This document shows positions 25,701 to 40,700 of a stretch of 64,000 nt of DNA, in pieces (within the stretch, counting starts at the first letter, position 1; the number at the start of each line of letters is the position of its first letter). The translations under genes and the position numbers were made by a program. Source of the DNA: Lingula anatina (lineage: Eukaryota > Brachiopoda > Lingulata > Lingulida > Lingulidae); assembly GCF_001039355.2 (NCBI RefSeq), contig NW_019776024.1, positions 412,440 through 476,439 on the forward strand, read 5' to 3'. The notes beneath the pieces were generated by a model. The model worked only from the letters and a program-made list of their open reading frames with translations, did not search any database and was not told the origin of the DNA.

Positions 25701-28700
25701 TGACCTTGGATGTGGCTAAAAAGAGTCAAAGCTGCGTCTTATCCAAGATATATATCCATATTTTATCAAAGGGGGATCTACCATGTCTGCTTTAGCTATA
25801 AGTGAAGCCCAGCATTCCTTCAGGGTGAATGTAACAGATACAATAATGCAATAGTAAGAATACATTAGAGACTTGCTGCCATCTTGTGTTACAGTGATGA
25901 ACTGGTTATATTCTGGGTTTCATTTAGTTAGCTTAATGGAAACAGTCCATTTTGGGAGGGAGGAGGGTATGGCTTAAGTGCTAGCATAAATAAAGAGATG
26001 AGCAGAGGATAGTGGTCAGTGGGTCCTATTTTATGAACTGGGTAGGTTGTGGAGATTCTGGTATTTTCTTCAGTTGTTTTATAAGGTTTGTGGTCATTTA
26101 AGTGTCAGTATATTTATGACAATATTGGTAGATATGGAGAGATATACATATATTTACATGTCCTGCTATGTGCATTTTTTTATGTTGCACGTTCTTGATA
26201 GCATTACTCATTAAACTTAAATTACTATTATTCAGGTAGCTTTTTCAGTATGAAACTGCAATTGCTTTGGTCTATAATTTATCTCTGTCAGTAAATCTTT
26301 ATTATTCCTCATGGTGCAATAAGTATGATCAAAGTACATTTGGAGTGTCATTAACTAAGTAATTGACTCTCATTTTGACTTATTCATGATTGATTGAAAA
26401 TTATGATTTCCATTTAATAGTTAACAGTTGTATTTTGTTAAGATGACATTGTTCTTTATGGTATATGAACAGAGTGCAATTACTCTGGGTTTGTTAATAA
26501 GACCATTGTTGGAATGGTATTATGAATTATTTATTTGGCTCTAGGCTTGTTTTATAATACATTAAGAGTAAATATTGTTTGCAGGGATAAAGTTGGTTTT
26601 AGTACCCCCTTATCGATATACAGACTCATACATACGAGCACATATTGTATATATATTTTTGCCTACAATTTTTGCCTTAATTGTTGTTGGTTTGGTGTAC
26701 AATTTAGCTTTTTATCTAACACAAACAAAGCAGAAAAAAATGCTGGAGTAACCCATCTAGATCTAGAATAGAGTGCAATCAGCATGACTACACAATAAAT
26801 GAAAAAGGTCGACTGTGTGAAAATCAGAGCAGTTGTGTTTTCTGACAACTGTGTTTCTTATCTCTGTATTCGGTTCCCTAATGATTCTAGATCTATATTT
26901 TCTTCAACTATTTTTTTTACAGGAAAAAGCAAAAGAGAAGCAGCTTCGTGAGGAAATGGAAAGAGAGATGAAGGAAAAGGACAGACAATTGCAAGAGCTC
27001 CTTACACGGCATGCTGAGGTACATGTAGTTACTAGTGATGTAACTATTTTTCAAACACAGCCTAGTTCATGACTACTACACATTTTGTCTAACTTGGGTG
27101 AAAAACGTTTTAAAGTGGTTTATGCAGACAGTATGTGATGAAGTCTAATGACTGTATTTGTCTGTCAAATTGTCCCCTGTTCCTTGTTCTATTAAATTAA
27201 CTCTTCAAAATGGGGCAGTGATAATGAATTTACATTGTTCAGTATGCACTTCAAATTTCAAGTTTTGTTCTCATAACAATAACTGTCTTTTTTCTTATCT
27301 CAGGCAAATGTGTCTGTAAATGTGTTAAATATGGTAATAAGATAAGGTTATTTGTCCCTGAGATAGTCATCTGACGTCATGCACTGTTGCTTCCTTCAGA
27401 TGGAACAGAGGCTGGCAGAATTGAATTTTTCTGAAGTCGAGACCAAGCAAGAGAATGAGAAATTACTAAAGGTAAAACTGATTAACATATCAAATGAGAT
27501 CTGTACTGTACTGTCTATAGGAAAGTAGCATATTGCTGTATGTTTGACTGTTAGCATGTAGTCATATTGACAGTGCACATGAAAAATGATATGTTTGAGT
27601 TTGAAAGATATTGAGCCTGAAAAAGTTGCAACTGTGGAGGTGAGTGGAATACAATTTTGCACATAATGAATTTGCATTTTTTTTTTTTTTTTTGAAGCTA
27701 GGACTACTAATTTTGTTTGATGTAGAAATTGCTGCACGTGTTTTAATTTTGTTTCACCATAAGACTCTTGAGTTAAACATATTTCCTTGAGCTTATCTTG
27801 GCTTAGCTTTTTTTTTTTTTCATGACTCAGATTTTTCATTTTTTATAAGCTTAGCTGTATCAGTCAGAACAGATTGTTTTAATTTAAAAAAAATGGTAAA
27901 ATCAAAATCATGCCCTTAATTATCATAGAATTTTGTGAAAACAATTTTTTTGGAAAAAACTATTTTATCTTTTCTTTAAACATTACATCAGTTTTTTGAC
28001 ACATCCTTTTTCTCTCTAGGAGAGAGAAATGTTGCAAGAAATGTTAGATAACTCCCAACGTTCCCTGGAAGAGTCAAAAACATACATAGGACAGCTGAGA
28101 CAACAGACAAAACAAGAGAGGAGGGAGAGGGCAATGTAAGTAGACTAATATTGTAAAAGATCTGAAGATTAGATATGGTAGAATGCTACGGTGTCATTCC
28201 CCATTCTTATTGTAAGTGTATTTTTCTCCATGTATTACGGATATGCCTCAATGCCATCTTACAGTAATAAGAATTGTTTGTATTGTTAGACTGTGTTAAT
28301 TACATGTACCACAACAGGCCCGTAGCCAGCAATTTCAAAAGGGGGGTTCCCTGGCTATGGGCCTGCACAAGAAAGATATTAACTGTAAACCCACAGTTTG
28401 ATCACCTGGCCCACAAAAGAATGTCTGTTTGAGAAACTTCAAGGGTAGTTTTCATATTGAATTTAAGCATACCAGAGTAATGCAGGTACAGTTGCTTTGT
28501 GAAACTAGAAATTATGTCACAGCTGTCAGAGAGTAATATATATGTTCATTGTTTATGGTAGGCTTGGTGTGGACTTGGATAGCACTGTAGGGATATATAA
28601 TATAGAATACCTGACAGCAGTGTGCGTGTCTCTCTCACATCACAAAGATTGTGAAGATAAAAATGGACACCCTAGACTAGATGGCATAAAGCTCAAACAT

Positions 28701-31700
28701 GTGGACTGCATAATGATGGTTTAAAATTCTTTTGATTTATTTTTGCACTGTTGCATCCATTAGAATGAATTTTGCATTATAATGAGACTGGTACCCTGAG
28801 ACGCAGCTTAATCAAATGGAAAAATTAAAAACTTGAGGTGCCTTTACCTGTTAGCTACTACATATCTTAAAATCTACATTACTGTGTTTGTGGTATGTAC
28901 CTGGTATGCTGTATATGGACATGCTGCATGCATCTGTGCATACTGCTATATGCTTGTTAGTACAGCAAACATTCTAATTATAAAGTAAATTAAGATAAAC
29001 CATTTCTAATGTAGTTTAATGCTCTTTTAATGCTTAATTAGTTGTGAGGAAAATATATGTTATAGTCTGTATTATTTTCTCACATATACCAGTCCTGTGG
29101 TTTCCGTTCCAGTCTCTTGTAAATAAACTTAAAATTTTGGTTAATGATGAATAGGTTCAGATAACTTGTCTGGTAGTTTCATCTTCAAAAACTGCACTTA
29201 TTATCAAGATTTGAGATAGACATGACAAAAATGCATAATAATAAAGGCAAATGTCTTAGAGATGTCCAAGTTCCTGATCAATAAGGGTAGTTTATCCTTT
29301 ATATTTATTCATAAGTCTTTTTTATGTATTCTGGTGGGAGATCACTCAACTGATCTCTACCCTTCTTTTTTGCACATGTCATGAAAATTCATAGCTCAGT
29401 ATTTTCTGCTTAAGAAGGATTTTATTCATATGCCTCGATTATATAATTAGTGCTAACAAATTGCTAGAATTATTGAGATAAGATATTATGAAAAAATGAT
29501 TAGTAAGACCATTAGTATCTATCATGCCATGAAAGCACTTCCCACCATAGAATTGCTGTAATTCTTTTAGATAAATGTTAATTTTAGTGCTATGGTTAAA
29601 TATTGGTATATTCCTGTCATAAAATGAGGAAAAGAAAAAAAGTCGCTGTTCAGGGTTCAAACAAGCCACATCAGTATATTATTGGGGATAAAGATAATTG
29701 GAATATGTGCATGTACTTAATGTGTATGTGTTAACAAAAATGATTTGTCATTTCAGTCTAATGTACAGATATACAACTGAATTAATCAAGAATTGATATG
29801 AAAGTTTTCATCTTCAGTTCAACTGATCTAACAAGTTACAACTTTTATGGAACATGCACCAAACACATTCATTCCAATATTGGTTGATGATTTGGTCACA
29901 TGATGATTTGTAAAATGTTCTAGATTTTACCTTTCATTAAAGAAGTGGCATACAGTTGTTAAAAAAACATAACTGTCAGAAAATTTGTTTCATATGGTCA
30001 TTAGCTTCTATCTGGGCATAGCCAAAGTGCAAGGCATTTTGTTAAATACATGGGGGAACTGCACGTAAATGAAGTGTTTTTGTTCTGTAGGTTAAGATAA
30101 CAGCTCTGTCTGTGTTGATTACTGAACAGTCATGGTTAATTCAACTCTCGGGACATTGTCGGCCATGGTGAAGACACGTGAAGATAACGTGCCAGCTCTC
30201 ACTTAATGGATAGTTTTCCTTATTTGCTATATAAATAAAAATTATTTCAATACCCTTTCTGTTATTTACATGGTTGCTTCCGTTCATTATGTATCTTTCT
30301 CTCAAATACAAAGGAATTTACTTAACAATCATCCTGCTCTCTTGTTGAATCCCATGTTGTGTTTCATCAAGCAAATATAAAAATATCAAAGACTGATGTT
30401 TCTGTTATTCCTTTCAATAAAATTTTCAATATTTGTCCTTCAGTTAGCAAAAATGCTGTGTTATTGCTTCCCTTGCTTTGATCACCATTCATTTGTTAAT
30501 CAAATTATATTCATGAATCCCTAATATAGTAGCTCTAAACTGACACATCAGCATTCAGAGAGTATATACAATTACATTTAGGTCTATGTGGAACAGGATG
30601 TGGGGTTACAAGATTTCAGTAATGATGTACTGATACATTGTGCCATGGTCTTGAATTATTGAATGCATAGTGTTTTTCCGTATTTTATGCTTACATCTTT
30701 ATATAATTTTAAGCAAGATATTGTTGTATGTTTTGAAAAAGCATTGTCACTTCTTATTTTCTGTGAGGTAGGAAATTTTGACTTATGCTGACAGGGTGAT
30801 TTTTCATCATTTCCCTAGGCACCATAGCAGCAAGAGTTTTCTTTATATATTTCATGCTTATGGCTCTCTTGTGCCTCTCCAGCTGTATGTTTTCACTAAT
30901 ATAGACCATACCAGTCTGTGCATTAGGCTGGCACCCATCAGGAAAACTAATTCTGTGCACAGAATGTGCGTAGGATATGATGTTTTGTGTTTTATATTGC
31001 ATGACTTTACTTTGATTTGCAGGGCTGCGTTGCAGATAACAGAGGGCATAGCATTAGAAAGGGAGACTTTAGTGAAGCAATTAGATTTACTGAGGTAAGT
31101 GAATGAAAGCCTATATGTAGATATTGTAAAATATCCTTGTTGGAGAAATATGAATCTTCAAAAGCCAAGGGTTAATGACCATGACGGTGTCTCATTGTAT
31201 AACCCTTGGCCAAATATATACTGTAGTATTGTTCTCTTTATTATAGACATATTGCATTTGCAAGTGGATTTCATTTTTTCTAAAATATGACCATATTAAT
31301 TTTGAAGCAACCAGTCAGATGTGCATCTGCTAAAGGCATACAATTTGCAGTAGACCTTTATAGAAAATATAATTGATTTTCATGGAAATTTTAGCAATTT
31401 CCCCTTTTTCACCATTATAAACGCTATTGGATACTGTTGAGAAAGCTAAACCCTTTTCTAAATTTTTACCATTGTGGGTGAAATTTACCTATCTCTATCT
31501 TCATTAAAAGGGTAACTCAAAAATTTGAAAAAATATTAAAACTCCAAAATGGGATTTCTGTATTGGAATTTTTAAATGGTTTTGGATATGGATAACCTTG
31601 GTGGTGCAGGAAAGGTTGAAATTTCCAGGAAACTCTAAAGAGTATCACCAGAGGGTCTGGACCACTTGGCACTCATGCTTATGGTGATCTCAGTCTCTGT

Positions 31701-34700
31701 CCCACTCGGTTACACAAGATGTAGTAAAGCATCAATTAGAATAGACTCATCAAGGAAAGAATATCAGTGATGTACAGGAACACTATGTATTATCAATGCT
31801 AAAGTGTTTTTCTGCTTGAGAGCCCCACTCCCCATAGGGGCTGTTTTGTGGTCTCTTAAAATAATATTAGAGGCACACACTCAGCCAATGTTTTATCTAC
31901 ATGAACAAGAAATTGCACTGCATGCAATGTTGCCTAATATGCACAGTTTGCTACCAGGCTTTCAAAGGATAAAGAAACCCAAGAAGTACGGAACCTAATT
32001 CCCAGAACTCTTATGTCATGTGTTTGTTTTCTGTGGGTAATGATGATCATAACAGCTGAATGGTTTTCATTTTAGAGACATGAACAAAAAGTTGAGAGAT
32101 GACAAAGATGAAGCTGAGGCCAGAAGGGTAGGTATGATAGATAATTTTCTTCCTATGTAGTCACTATCCCACTTTTATTAGAATAATGAATACTGTACAC
32201 AGTAATTATACTCCACAGAAAGTTGTAGAGAGTTAAACACATTAAAAACAAAGCCTTTTAAATTTTAGTATTTACTCTTAACTTATTTTAACATATTTGG
32301 TGATTTAATTAGTTTCATTACTTTTTTTTCTCCAAAAAGGAGAGTAAGTAATGTTACATATGAATGTCTAAAATTTTAGCTTTGTCATTTACCCTAAAAA
32401 ACTAAACTCTCTGACAGATATATGCTTCATAAACTTGACATGTATTTACAAACAGCTGCCATCATCATTTGATACCTTCAGTTAACCTATAACTGCCAAA
32501 TTTCTGTTTTAGTTTTTGATTAAATGGGAGTTAGGCTGTATTTATTAAAAAATCAAGAGTATAAATCTACACATTCAGATTATTAGATTTTTTTTTTTAC
32601 AAAAGTAGTGGTAATTTTTTTTAGGAATTTTGCATAATTTATTGTTCTTTTTCACCTTATAATAACCATTTTAAAGTTTTGTTTAATGCCTGTATCTGTG
32701 TCAGCTTTTCTGTCTAGTTTACTAACTAATGTATCAGTAAATTAACCCAAGTGGCTCTGGGTTCCAATGACTAACATTAAGATTTGATCGCCTGTTTGTG
32801 ATTTTCTGGAAATGTTTGGTTTGTTGGGGTGTATTGAATATGAATTTATAAATACCTCTGTAAAACAATAATACGATAAATCCAGTGTCATATTTGATAA
32901 GATATTGATGGGATTTGCTTGAAATATGTATGTTTTGCTGTGAAACTGAACATTTTTGTCCCCTTCTTTGTGCTACACTCAGGCTGCACAAGATCCAAGT
33001 ACTCTACACCAAGAACTGTCGGAGGTAGTAGACATTTGCATGGCCTTGCCTTATGTTATTACTCATTATTTTACTGTTTGGATTACTACCTGTCACCTGT
33101 TTGATGTGTATTGCAGTTTGGTGTTGTTTGATCATGCATGTTTTTTTTCCCTCTTTGTCTGGTTCTGATTGGTTCTGGTTTTGCTTCTTTTCTGTCAGTA
33201 CTGCTAGAAATTTTTCAAAATATTTGATACTGTGACAAATTAATCATAGAATTGTTTTGATTTTGATTGTATATAATCTCTTATGAAAACTGTACATGAA
33301 AATTGCCAGTCTAACAAAACATTAGTTATAAGCAAGATTTAGTTGTTCTATATATGTGTGTATGTCCTCATAATCTGTTTTCTGACCTGATAATTCTTCT
33401 GGTAAATGGCCTGTAAGCTAGGGTTTACCAATAAAGGATTTCCTTCCACAGCTGTTTTGCTGATATGCAGAAAATTTTGAAAATGGTTTTCCAGTTAAAC
33501 CAATAAAGTTGAAACCAATAGACTGAACATTGCTATAAACATCTTTTTCTTTTTCTTGTTTTTTTCATGTTATTTCATGTGTTGTTTTCTTGAAGTGGTC
33601 TTTTTTTCTGTTAAAATTCACTGATAATTATGAAAAAAAAATATCCATAAATAAATCCAAATTTAATGTATTGTTGCACACGGTGCTCTTTACCAATCAT
33701 TACAGTAATGTAGGTTGTGGTAACTGTATGCATGCAATAATCACTCAAATGTATTATCCTCTTTTAGTTTCCCAGTATTGGTGCATGTTCTTCACTGCTG
33801 GAATTAACAGATGCCTGTAGTTGTAATATCTGTAGGTGATGGACTTGTCCAAATGGTGTAGGACATGTATATTGACTGTCTGAAATATGGATAATAACAT
33901 GATTACCCACTGCATTACATTTGAAGATTGTCTAATTTAATATATGGATGAACTTCAGATGAAATACGTATTGTAAAATTTGAAATACAATTTAATATGG
34001 TGATGACTTAATTTTTTCAATGTGGAAAATTGTGAATTTTACGGATACTGTATTTTTTTTCATAAATTCATAAAATTATAACATTCCTATTGTGCTGTAA
34101 AAGCACCATGATTGCTAGATCTAAGTATAATTTTTTTGTTTATAAAATTATGTATGTAAAAGATTGATAATTTTGGCCCATTGAAAAGTCATTACCATAG
34201 ATGCTTATCATTCTTTGTGAGGCAGCCAATGTACACCTTATTACACTTATAGCTTTAACATATAGTTTAGTTTATTGCTTGGTGGTTTATAATAGCTTTT
34301 CCTGTATGTTTCACTAATTGTAGTATTAATTGCAGATAGATTGCATACTAAAATTTATTTACGAACTTAACATAATAACTTTGTTTTGAATAAAGTTGCA
34401 CTGTTGGGAGATTTAAAGGATTTCACAAAAGATCCCATGTAACTTTGAAAGGGAATAAAATTTATATATAAGTTTGTTATTTTTGTTTGTTTGTAAAGTG
34501 CTATAGTTTTGTTGTTGTTTGTGCTTTATGTTAACTATCCTCTACCTTTTTGTTGGGTGGGTTACTCTGAGAAATAAACCTGCTGCAGTGCAAAGACTTG
34601 TGCTTACACGAAAAACAGTAAATAATAATAATTATAAAAAGAAAACATGATCATAAGTGCAGCCATCTCTGGATCTTTAAAAGACAAATACCAGATGGTT

Positions 34701-37700
34701 TATTTGTTGAATTTTGGATCTGTTGTATAGTGAGAATAAAATAGTACAACACTTGTTTTGATATTGCTTTATACTCTTGCATGCTGCCTGTGTTGTACTG
34801 TGTTGTACTGTGTTGTACACACAAGACAGACTCTTGAAATTTCATGTAAGTCATTAAGTCTGCATTGTGGCTAGTTCTTCTCTGCACTGTATGATAGTGA
34901 TTTTTAAAAATGTTATTGATCAAGATAAAGAGTAAAATACAGTTTCTGTGCATTCCAGGCAGAGGCAGAAGGGGTACTTTTCAAAACAGCAAAGAAAAAG
35001 AAAATCACTAAACAAGGATCTATAATGTCAAACTATTTTCAGTCTGATAAAAGGTAATGATATGTGTTGTAAATGCAAAGTTACAACATCAATCATGAAA
35101 AAGCCATTTTATTGCCATTTAGGCTGTAGTAGTTTTGTGCTTTGTTATCCAGGCTCTCCAGAGTTGCCATTTGACCTGATTAGTTGCCATCTGCATTTTG
35201 ATTATTGATTTGGTACAGTTTCTGTCTACAGCAGTGTCTGTTGTACTTTAAGTAGTTTTGTTCAAGAATACACATTCTACTTTTTTGTAATGGTTATATT
35301 TTCATATGATCACAGGTTAAATGAGGGTAAGGTGGAAGAAGAAGGTTATGAAGAAGAGGATGAAGAAGCAGAGGGTGATAATTTTATGAGAGAAGAAGAG
35401 GAAGAAGTTACAAGTGGCTATCACAGTAATCATCACAAACATTATCATCAACATGATCCATCTCATCATCATGTGAACAGTATTCAGAACCAAGCAAATT
35501 TACATTCAGTTCTCTTACAAGAAAAATCAGACTCTGAGGCAGATGCAGAAATTTCCAGATACTCACAAAATGAACCAAATGGATTTGAAAATCTCAGATC
35601 AGAAGATTACGAGGTAGATGAAGTGAACAATGTTGTTAAAAATGGAATTTTGAAAGAAGAGTCTGAGTTGAATTTAAAAAACAATGGCACAGTAGGTCAA
35701 GAGAAATCTCCATATATAGCAGATCTTACTAGCAGTGAAAATGAGGGGAAGAAGAAGATGAAGAAAGACAGGTATGCTCTTTTGTCTGCTCATAAGTTTA
35801 TTATTTTTATAATAATAATAATAATAATAACAATAATGATATAATGATTACTTTTTTATTTTAATTAATTGATTTTTGAATGATTTTCATGATACTTTTG
35901 GCGTAATTTAATATTGAAAAAAATTGGAGTCATAATTTTCATTCATGTATGTTCTTCATGAAAATTTATTAACTTCATCCATACATGAAGTTAAGAGCTG
36001 AAAATAACTTTTTAAGAAGAGCATTTATAACTGATCACCATGATAAAGCCTTGGTTATGCCATTCTTCAGGACTGAATGGCATTGTACATACATACTGCT
36101 TGAAATAGAGGAGATAAAAAATTGAATAGGAGTAGCCAAGTGATGTCCATGATGTTCACAAAATATAAACACACTTCTGATAATGTTTCTTTTAGAAAGA
36201 GTAGGACTTATCGCAGTCATCTCCAGCAGATAGTAGACCAACATTCCAGTGACTCCAGTGATAGGGATAAACCTATAGAGACAACAAGTAGGCGAACCAG
36301 AAAGTATAAAAGGTAAAAAACTGTACATATTTTATTTTGCTATATTATGAAAGGTTTGAGTAAGTTGATGATTACATGTGAACCTTACCTTTATATTTTA
36401 TTCATTAAACATCTGCTTTTGCTGTACAACCTACATGTAGTTGAGTTCTAAAAACCTAGCCAGTGCTTGTAAAGTAGTTATTTTAAGTATTATTTTACTT
36501 TAAGAGTAAAACTGCATGTTCTTGTCACTAAAAAGTGTATTCCATGGCTACAGGTGTGGGTATGTGTATGCGGGGTATCCCACTAACTTCCTCATCCAAC
36601 TTCAATGAATTTTTCAAGGAAATGAATGTTTTGGTTTATACTAAGATTACAAAACAGCAGATCATTATAATTAAGCTTTAAGGTACTGGTGTGACAGTTA
36701 CTTATTTTTATTATGAATAAAATGCATCATTATGAGCGTCTGGATATGCACAGGCTGGTTTTCTCTTAGGCTTATAATAATAGTAATATGTTTTCCTGTC
36801 AGTCATTCATTAGAATGTAGCTACACTGTATCTTTTGAAGAAAAACTGACAACTTTTAAAATTTTGAAAATGGAAAATGTTTTTCAAGGAACTTTCGTAT
36901 ACTGTTTGTTGCGCTAATTTAATCATTCTCATTTTATGAATTTGTATGTATTATATCAAAAAGTGGGCATCATTGAATTGTATTGTCCGAACACAATTTT
37001 GTTGCAGGTCATAGTCTGTATATATGTCAGCATTAGCTGCTTCTTTACTAGTTACATTTTGAAACAAAGAAATAGTTTCCATTTGTAAAAAAAAAAAAAA
37101 GTGCAAACACATATCATGATTTCCTTATCAGACATGTATTTCTAATAATGCTTGTTTTCTTTGTTTTCCCTCCCTCCACCCAGCAGTTCACTGTCAGGCA
37201 GTGATATAGAGGAGGTCAATGAGAACATTGACAACATGATTGCCTCTGGAATTGAGGAGATTAATCTCACAAGGTGGTTATGTCATGGTTGAGGGTTGAA
37301 ATAACACTCTGAATTCTTTTACCCTAGTGTCAGAGTACTTGCAGAAATACTTCAAAGCACATGATAGTGGTTCTGTACAAAGTTTATCTGTGGTATCCAC
37401 TGAATAGGGGTATGGCAAATGTTAGTATGTACTCTGGCACTCTGGGTCAGCTTTTTGATCGTCTAGCAAAATTATCCTGTCATCAATTAAACAGAAAGAC
37501 ATGCTTTTATAATAAAAGCATATAAAGATAATTAAATGATTTTTCTTTAACTTATGTGCCTCTGATTGCTCTTGATCAGTGGCTATATATCACATTCAGG
37601 TTTATCAACTTGAAACTAATCATAATATCAGATGCACATATTAATATCACGCAGAGACTGATTTGCAACACCATATTGACAATTCAAATTATATGACACC

Positions 37701-40700
37701 AAAAATGAAATAACAACAGCACATTAAATTAATTATATTGAACTTATTGTAGTTTAAGTTGATTAACAGTGTGTTACTGTACATTCACATTAGTGTGAAG
37801 TATTGTGAACAAAATGAGATAATATTTTATAGTGCTTACATATGATACAATTAGCAATCATGTTTAGTAAATGTAGTTTGAAAGTTAGGGTCCTCTACAA
37901 TTATTAAATCATATTTTTTCATATTATTGCAAGTTAGCCTGATTAACAGTATGTGCACTCACAGCAATAATTCTAAAATAAAAAGAATTTTATTCAGGTT
38001 GCTTAATTTCATATGTGTAACTATATAAAGTTATATGTCTTCAGACAGGAGTGCAAAAAGCCTTCAAATTTTAGAACAATACATTCAGCTGATATTGTAC
38101 TAACTAAAAAGAAATGTTGGTGGAGGTAAATTTCATCTCTCCTAATCTAACACTAACCCACATTGTAGTTCTAGAACTATGCAACGCTCTTATGCCAACA
38201 TGACATTGGTCAGTGAAAAGAATCCAGAAATTCAGGATGCTAGAAGGAAATTTAGCTGGGGCATCATTGTGAAAAAGGCTCTGGAGACAGCCAATAGCCT
38301 AAAATCTGTAGATGAGGAAACTGTCGATGAGGCCCCTACAATGTAATAATGTAGATTTGATCATTTTCAGAGTCTACTTAAGGTGATGGTCTTGGATTTC
38401 ATGCCATTGTTATTGGGTTATTTTGCCTTTCCATCCATTTGCATGGGAACCATTCACTTTGGCAAGGACCCACTCATGTTAGTTATTCTCAATACTTACT
38501 AAGTTGACAATGTACTGATTTGGTTTCAGTTTGGTTGACAGGTGTTTGGGCTAACTTACATGAAATAATGCTTGCTTGGAATGCTGACCTACGTAGTATC
38601 TGGGACTTCCCCCGGTGGCTTTCTGCTTTCAAAGCTATTTGCAGAGCTAAATGAAAGTCATTCTAACCATTCAATGTGTCATATATATTATAATAAGATT
38701 TATTCTTTATGTACCCATTTAACAAACTAACATAAAAATTGGCATCTTTAATGTTTTTTTCTTCATGGCAAGGAAGGTAAGAATTAATTGATATTCTTTG
38801 CTTTATTTTATGAGTCAAATAGTCAGGTTGTAAAAGTTGAATCAGATTACATGATAAAACTGGTTGGGTTTCATTTCACTTTATGTTGTTCTTCTATTTG
38901 TAGAAATGGAGGGAGTGGCTCCTCTGAGAAGAATGGTAAGCAAAGTTTAAGGCGCTCTCCTGTCTCTGGTCATGGCCCCCTTGCTCTCAGATCTCAGCCC
39001 ATTGGAGCAAGTGATGTCAGAGAAATGGGGGTTGGCGAGCAGGTAAGGACTAGGGGAATTGAAAGATGGGGATAGAAATTGTAGAAGTTTACTGTATCAG
39101 TTACAGTAAGAGTTTTTGTAGTGTAATAACAAGAGACCATCTAAAGAAATTAAAGACTTTAGACAAAACACACTTCAAAAAGGAATAGGGTATTTGGATG
39201 TGAGAAAATATTAATGAGAAAAAAAGGTCAGCTGTTGAAATGATTGGATTGAAAGTGATTTTGGTTGGAATTTTAATGCATTATAGTCTCACACAAAGTA
39301 GACATTTTCTGAACATCCCAAAGAAAAAAGTTCAGAAATATTTCATTGCTTAAAGAAATTCTTCTTTGTGATGTTTTTGAATATACTTCATTTTTCTTTT
39401 ATAGGACCCTGGGCTTCCTTCCACCCCAGAACGACTGTTTAAGGTCATATTTGTTGGGGACTCTGGTGTTGGTAAAAGTAGCTTTATCCACAGGTTTTGT
39501 ACCAATCAGTTCAGGCCTTCCTTTAGTGCAACTATAGGTAAGATTACTTCACTTTGTTGCATCTTATGTATGTCAAAATTCAATCTGGAAGGTTACATTT
39601 TACATGTTAAAATACATAGAGGATAAAGTATTATAATTTCACATCATAAATAATAATCATTATAATTTAAGTAAAAAAAACTTACATTCAAGAGCTTTTT
39701 GGTACTTGGAATGTAATTAGAGTCACAGCAGACTGTATGGATGAGAGAAAAACTGATGACCAGTCCCTGTAATATTTAAGGAGAGATTGAAGACAAATAA
39801 GCAGTGCTAAAAAATCAATTTTTCTTTCAGGAGTGGATTTCCAGGTGCAGACTATGCTGGTGGACAGTCAAGTCATTGCTCTGCAGCTCTGGGACACAGC
39901 AGGACAGGAAAGGTAAATAATATATGACCTTGAGATTGATGAGTCTTTGTTTGCAGGCATTTTTATTGAACCTAGCTGTGCACTTATTGTCTTTTGTGCC
40001 TTCTCTGCATTTTAGTTATTGAAGTGCAGAGGTGCAATATGAAGGTCCTCCAGATTTTTCTTTTCTGTTATTTTCTATGATATTTTTCAATTTTATAATG
40101 TCCCTTAAGTGTCTGAAAATACCAAAAGGTTTTTTACTGAGTGGCAAGGAAAGCTTTCTTTTTTATGCTCAATTCAATTAACATTTTAATGTCATATATC
40201 ACATTTGATCATGATTTTCCAGGTTCCGTAGTATTACCAAACAGTACTTCCGTAAAGCTGATGGGGTGCTGATTATGTATGATGTCACCTCAGAAAGTTC
40301 CTTTAAAAGTGTTAGAAACTGGATTGCCAGTGTACAGGTACATGCAACTCTTAAAACTGATTCTTTATCTCGATACGCGTATATAATTTTTGATGGCCAG
40401 TGATCCATGGATTGGTATTTTGTCATTTTGTTTTTTCAGACAACTGAATTTTGTAAGTTCAAATTGTCACATGTTTATATCTCATATGTTCTGCTACAAT
40501 ATACAAAGTACAATATTAGTTTATCAAATTGTAGTAGGAAATGTTATGGATGTTGATTTATTTAATATATACAGGAGGGAACAGATGATGGCACAGTGCT
40601 GATGCTGGTTGGTAACAAAGTGGACCTGATTGAGTGTAATTACCGCAGAGTGATCAAAACTAAGGATGGGGAACACCTGGCAGATGTAAGGGTTCCTTTT

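Noticed and set aside
27396-27839. 147-codon minus-strand open frame across CRACR2A intron and exon
   Set aside because: It is antisense to the exon at 27400-27471 and rich in Lys runs derived from poly-T; the plus-strand exon is clearly the real coding sequence.
34959-35053. PCNA-binding (PIP) box in the CRACR2A exon encoding QGSIMSNYF
   Set aside because: The aromatic pair is one residue too far from the hydrophobic position for the QxxhxxFF pattern, and the protein is not expected in the nucleus.
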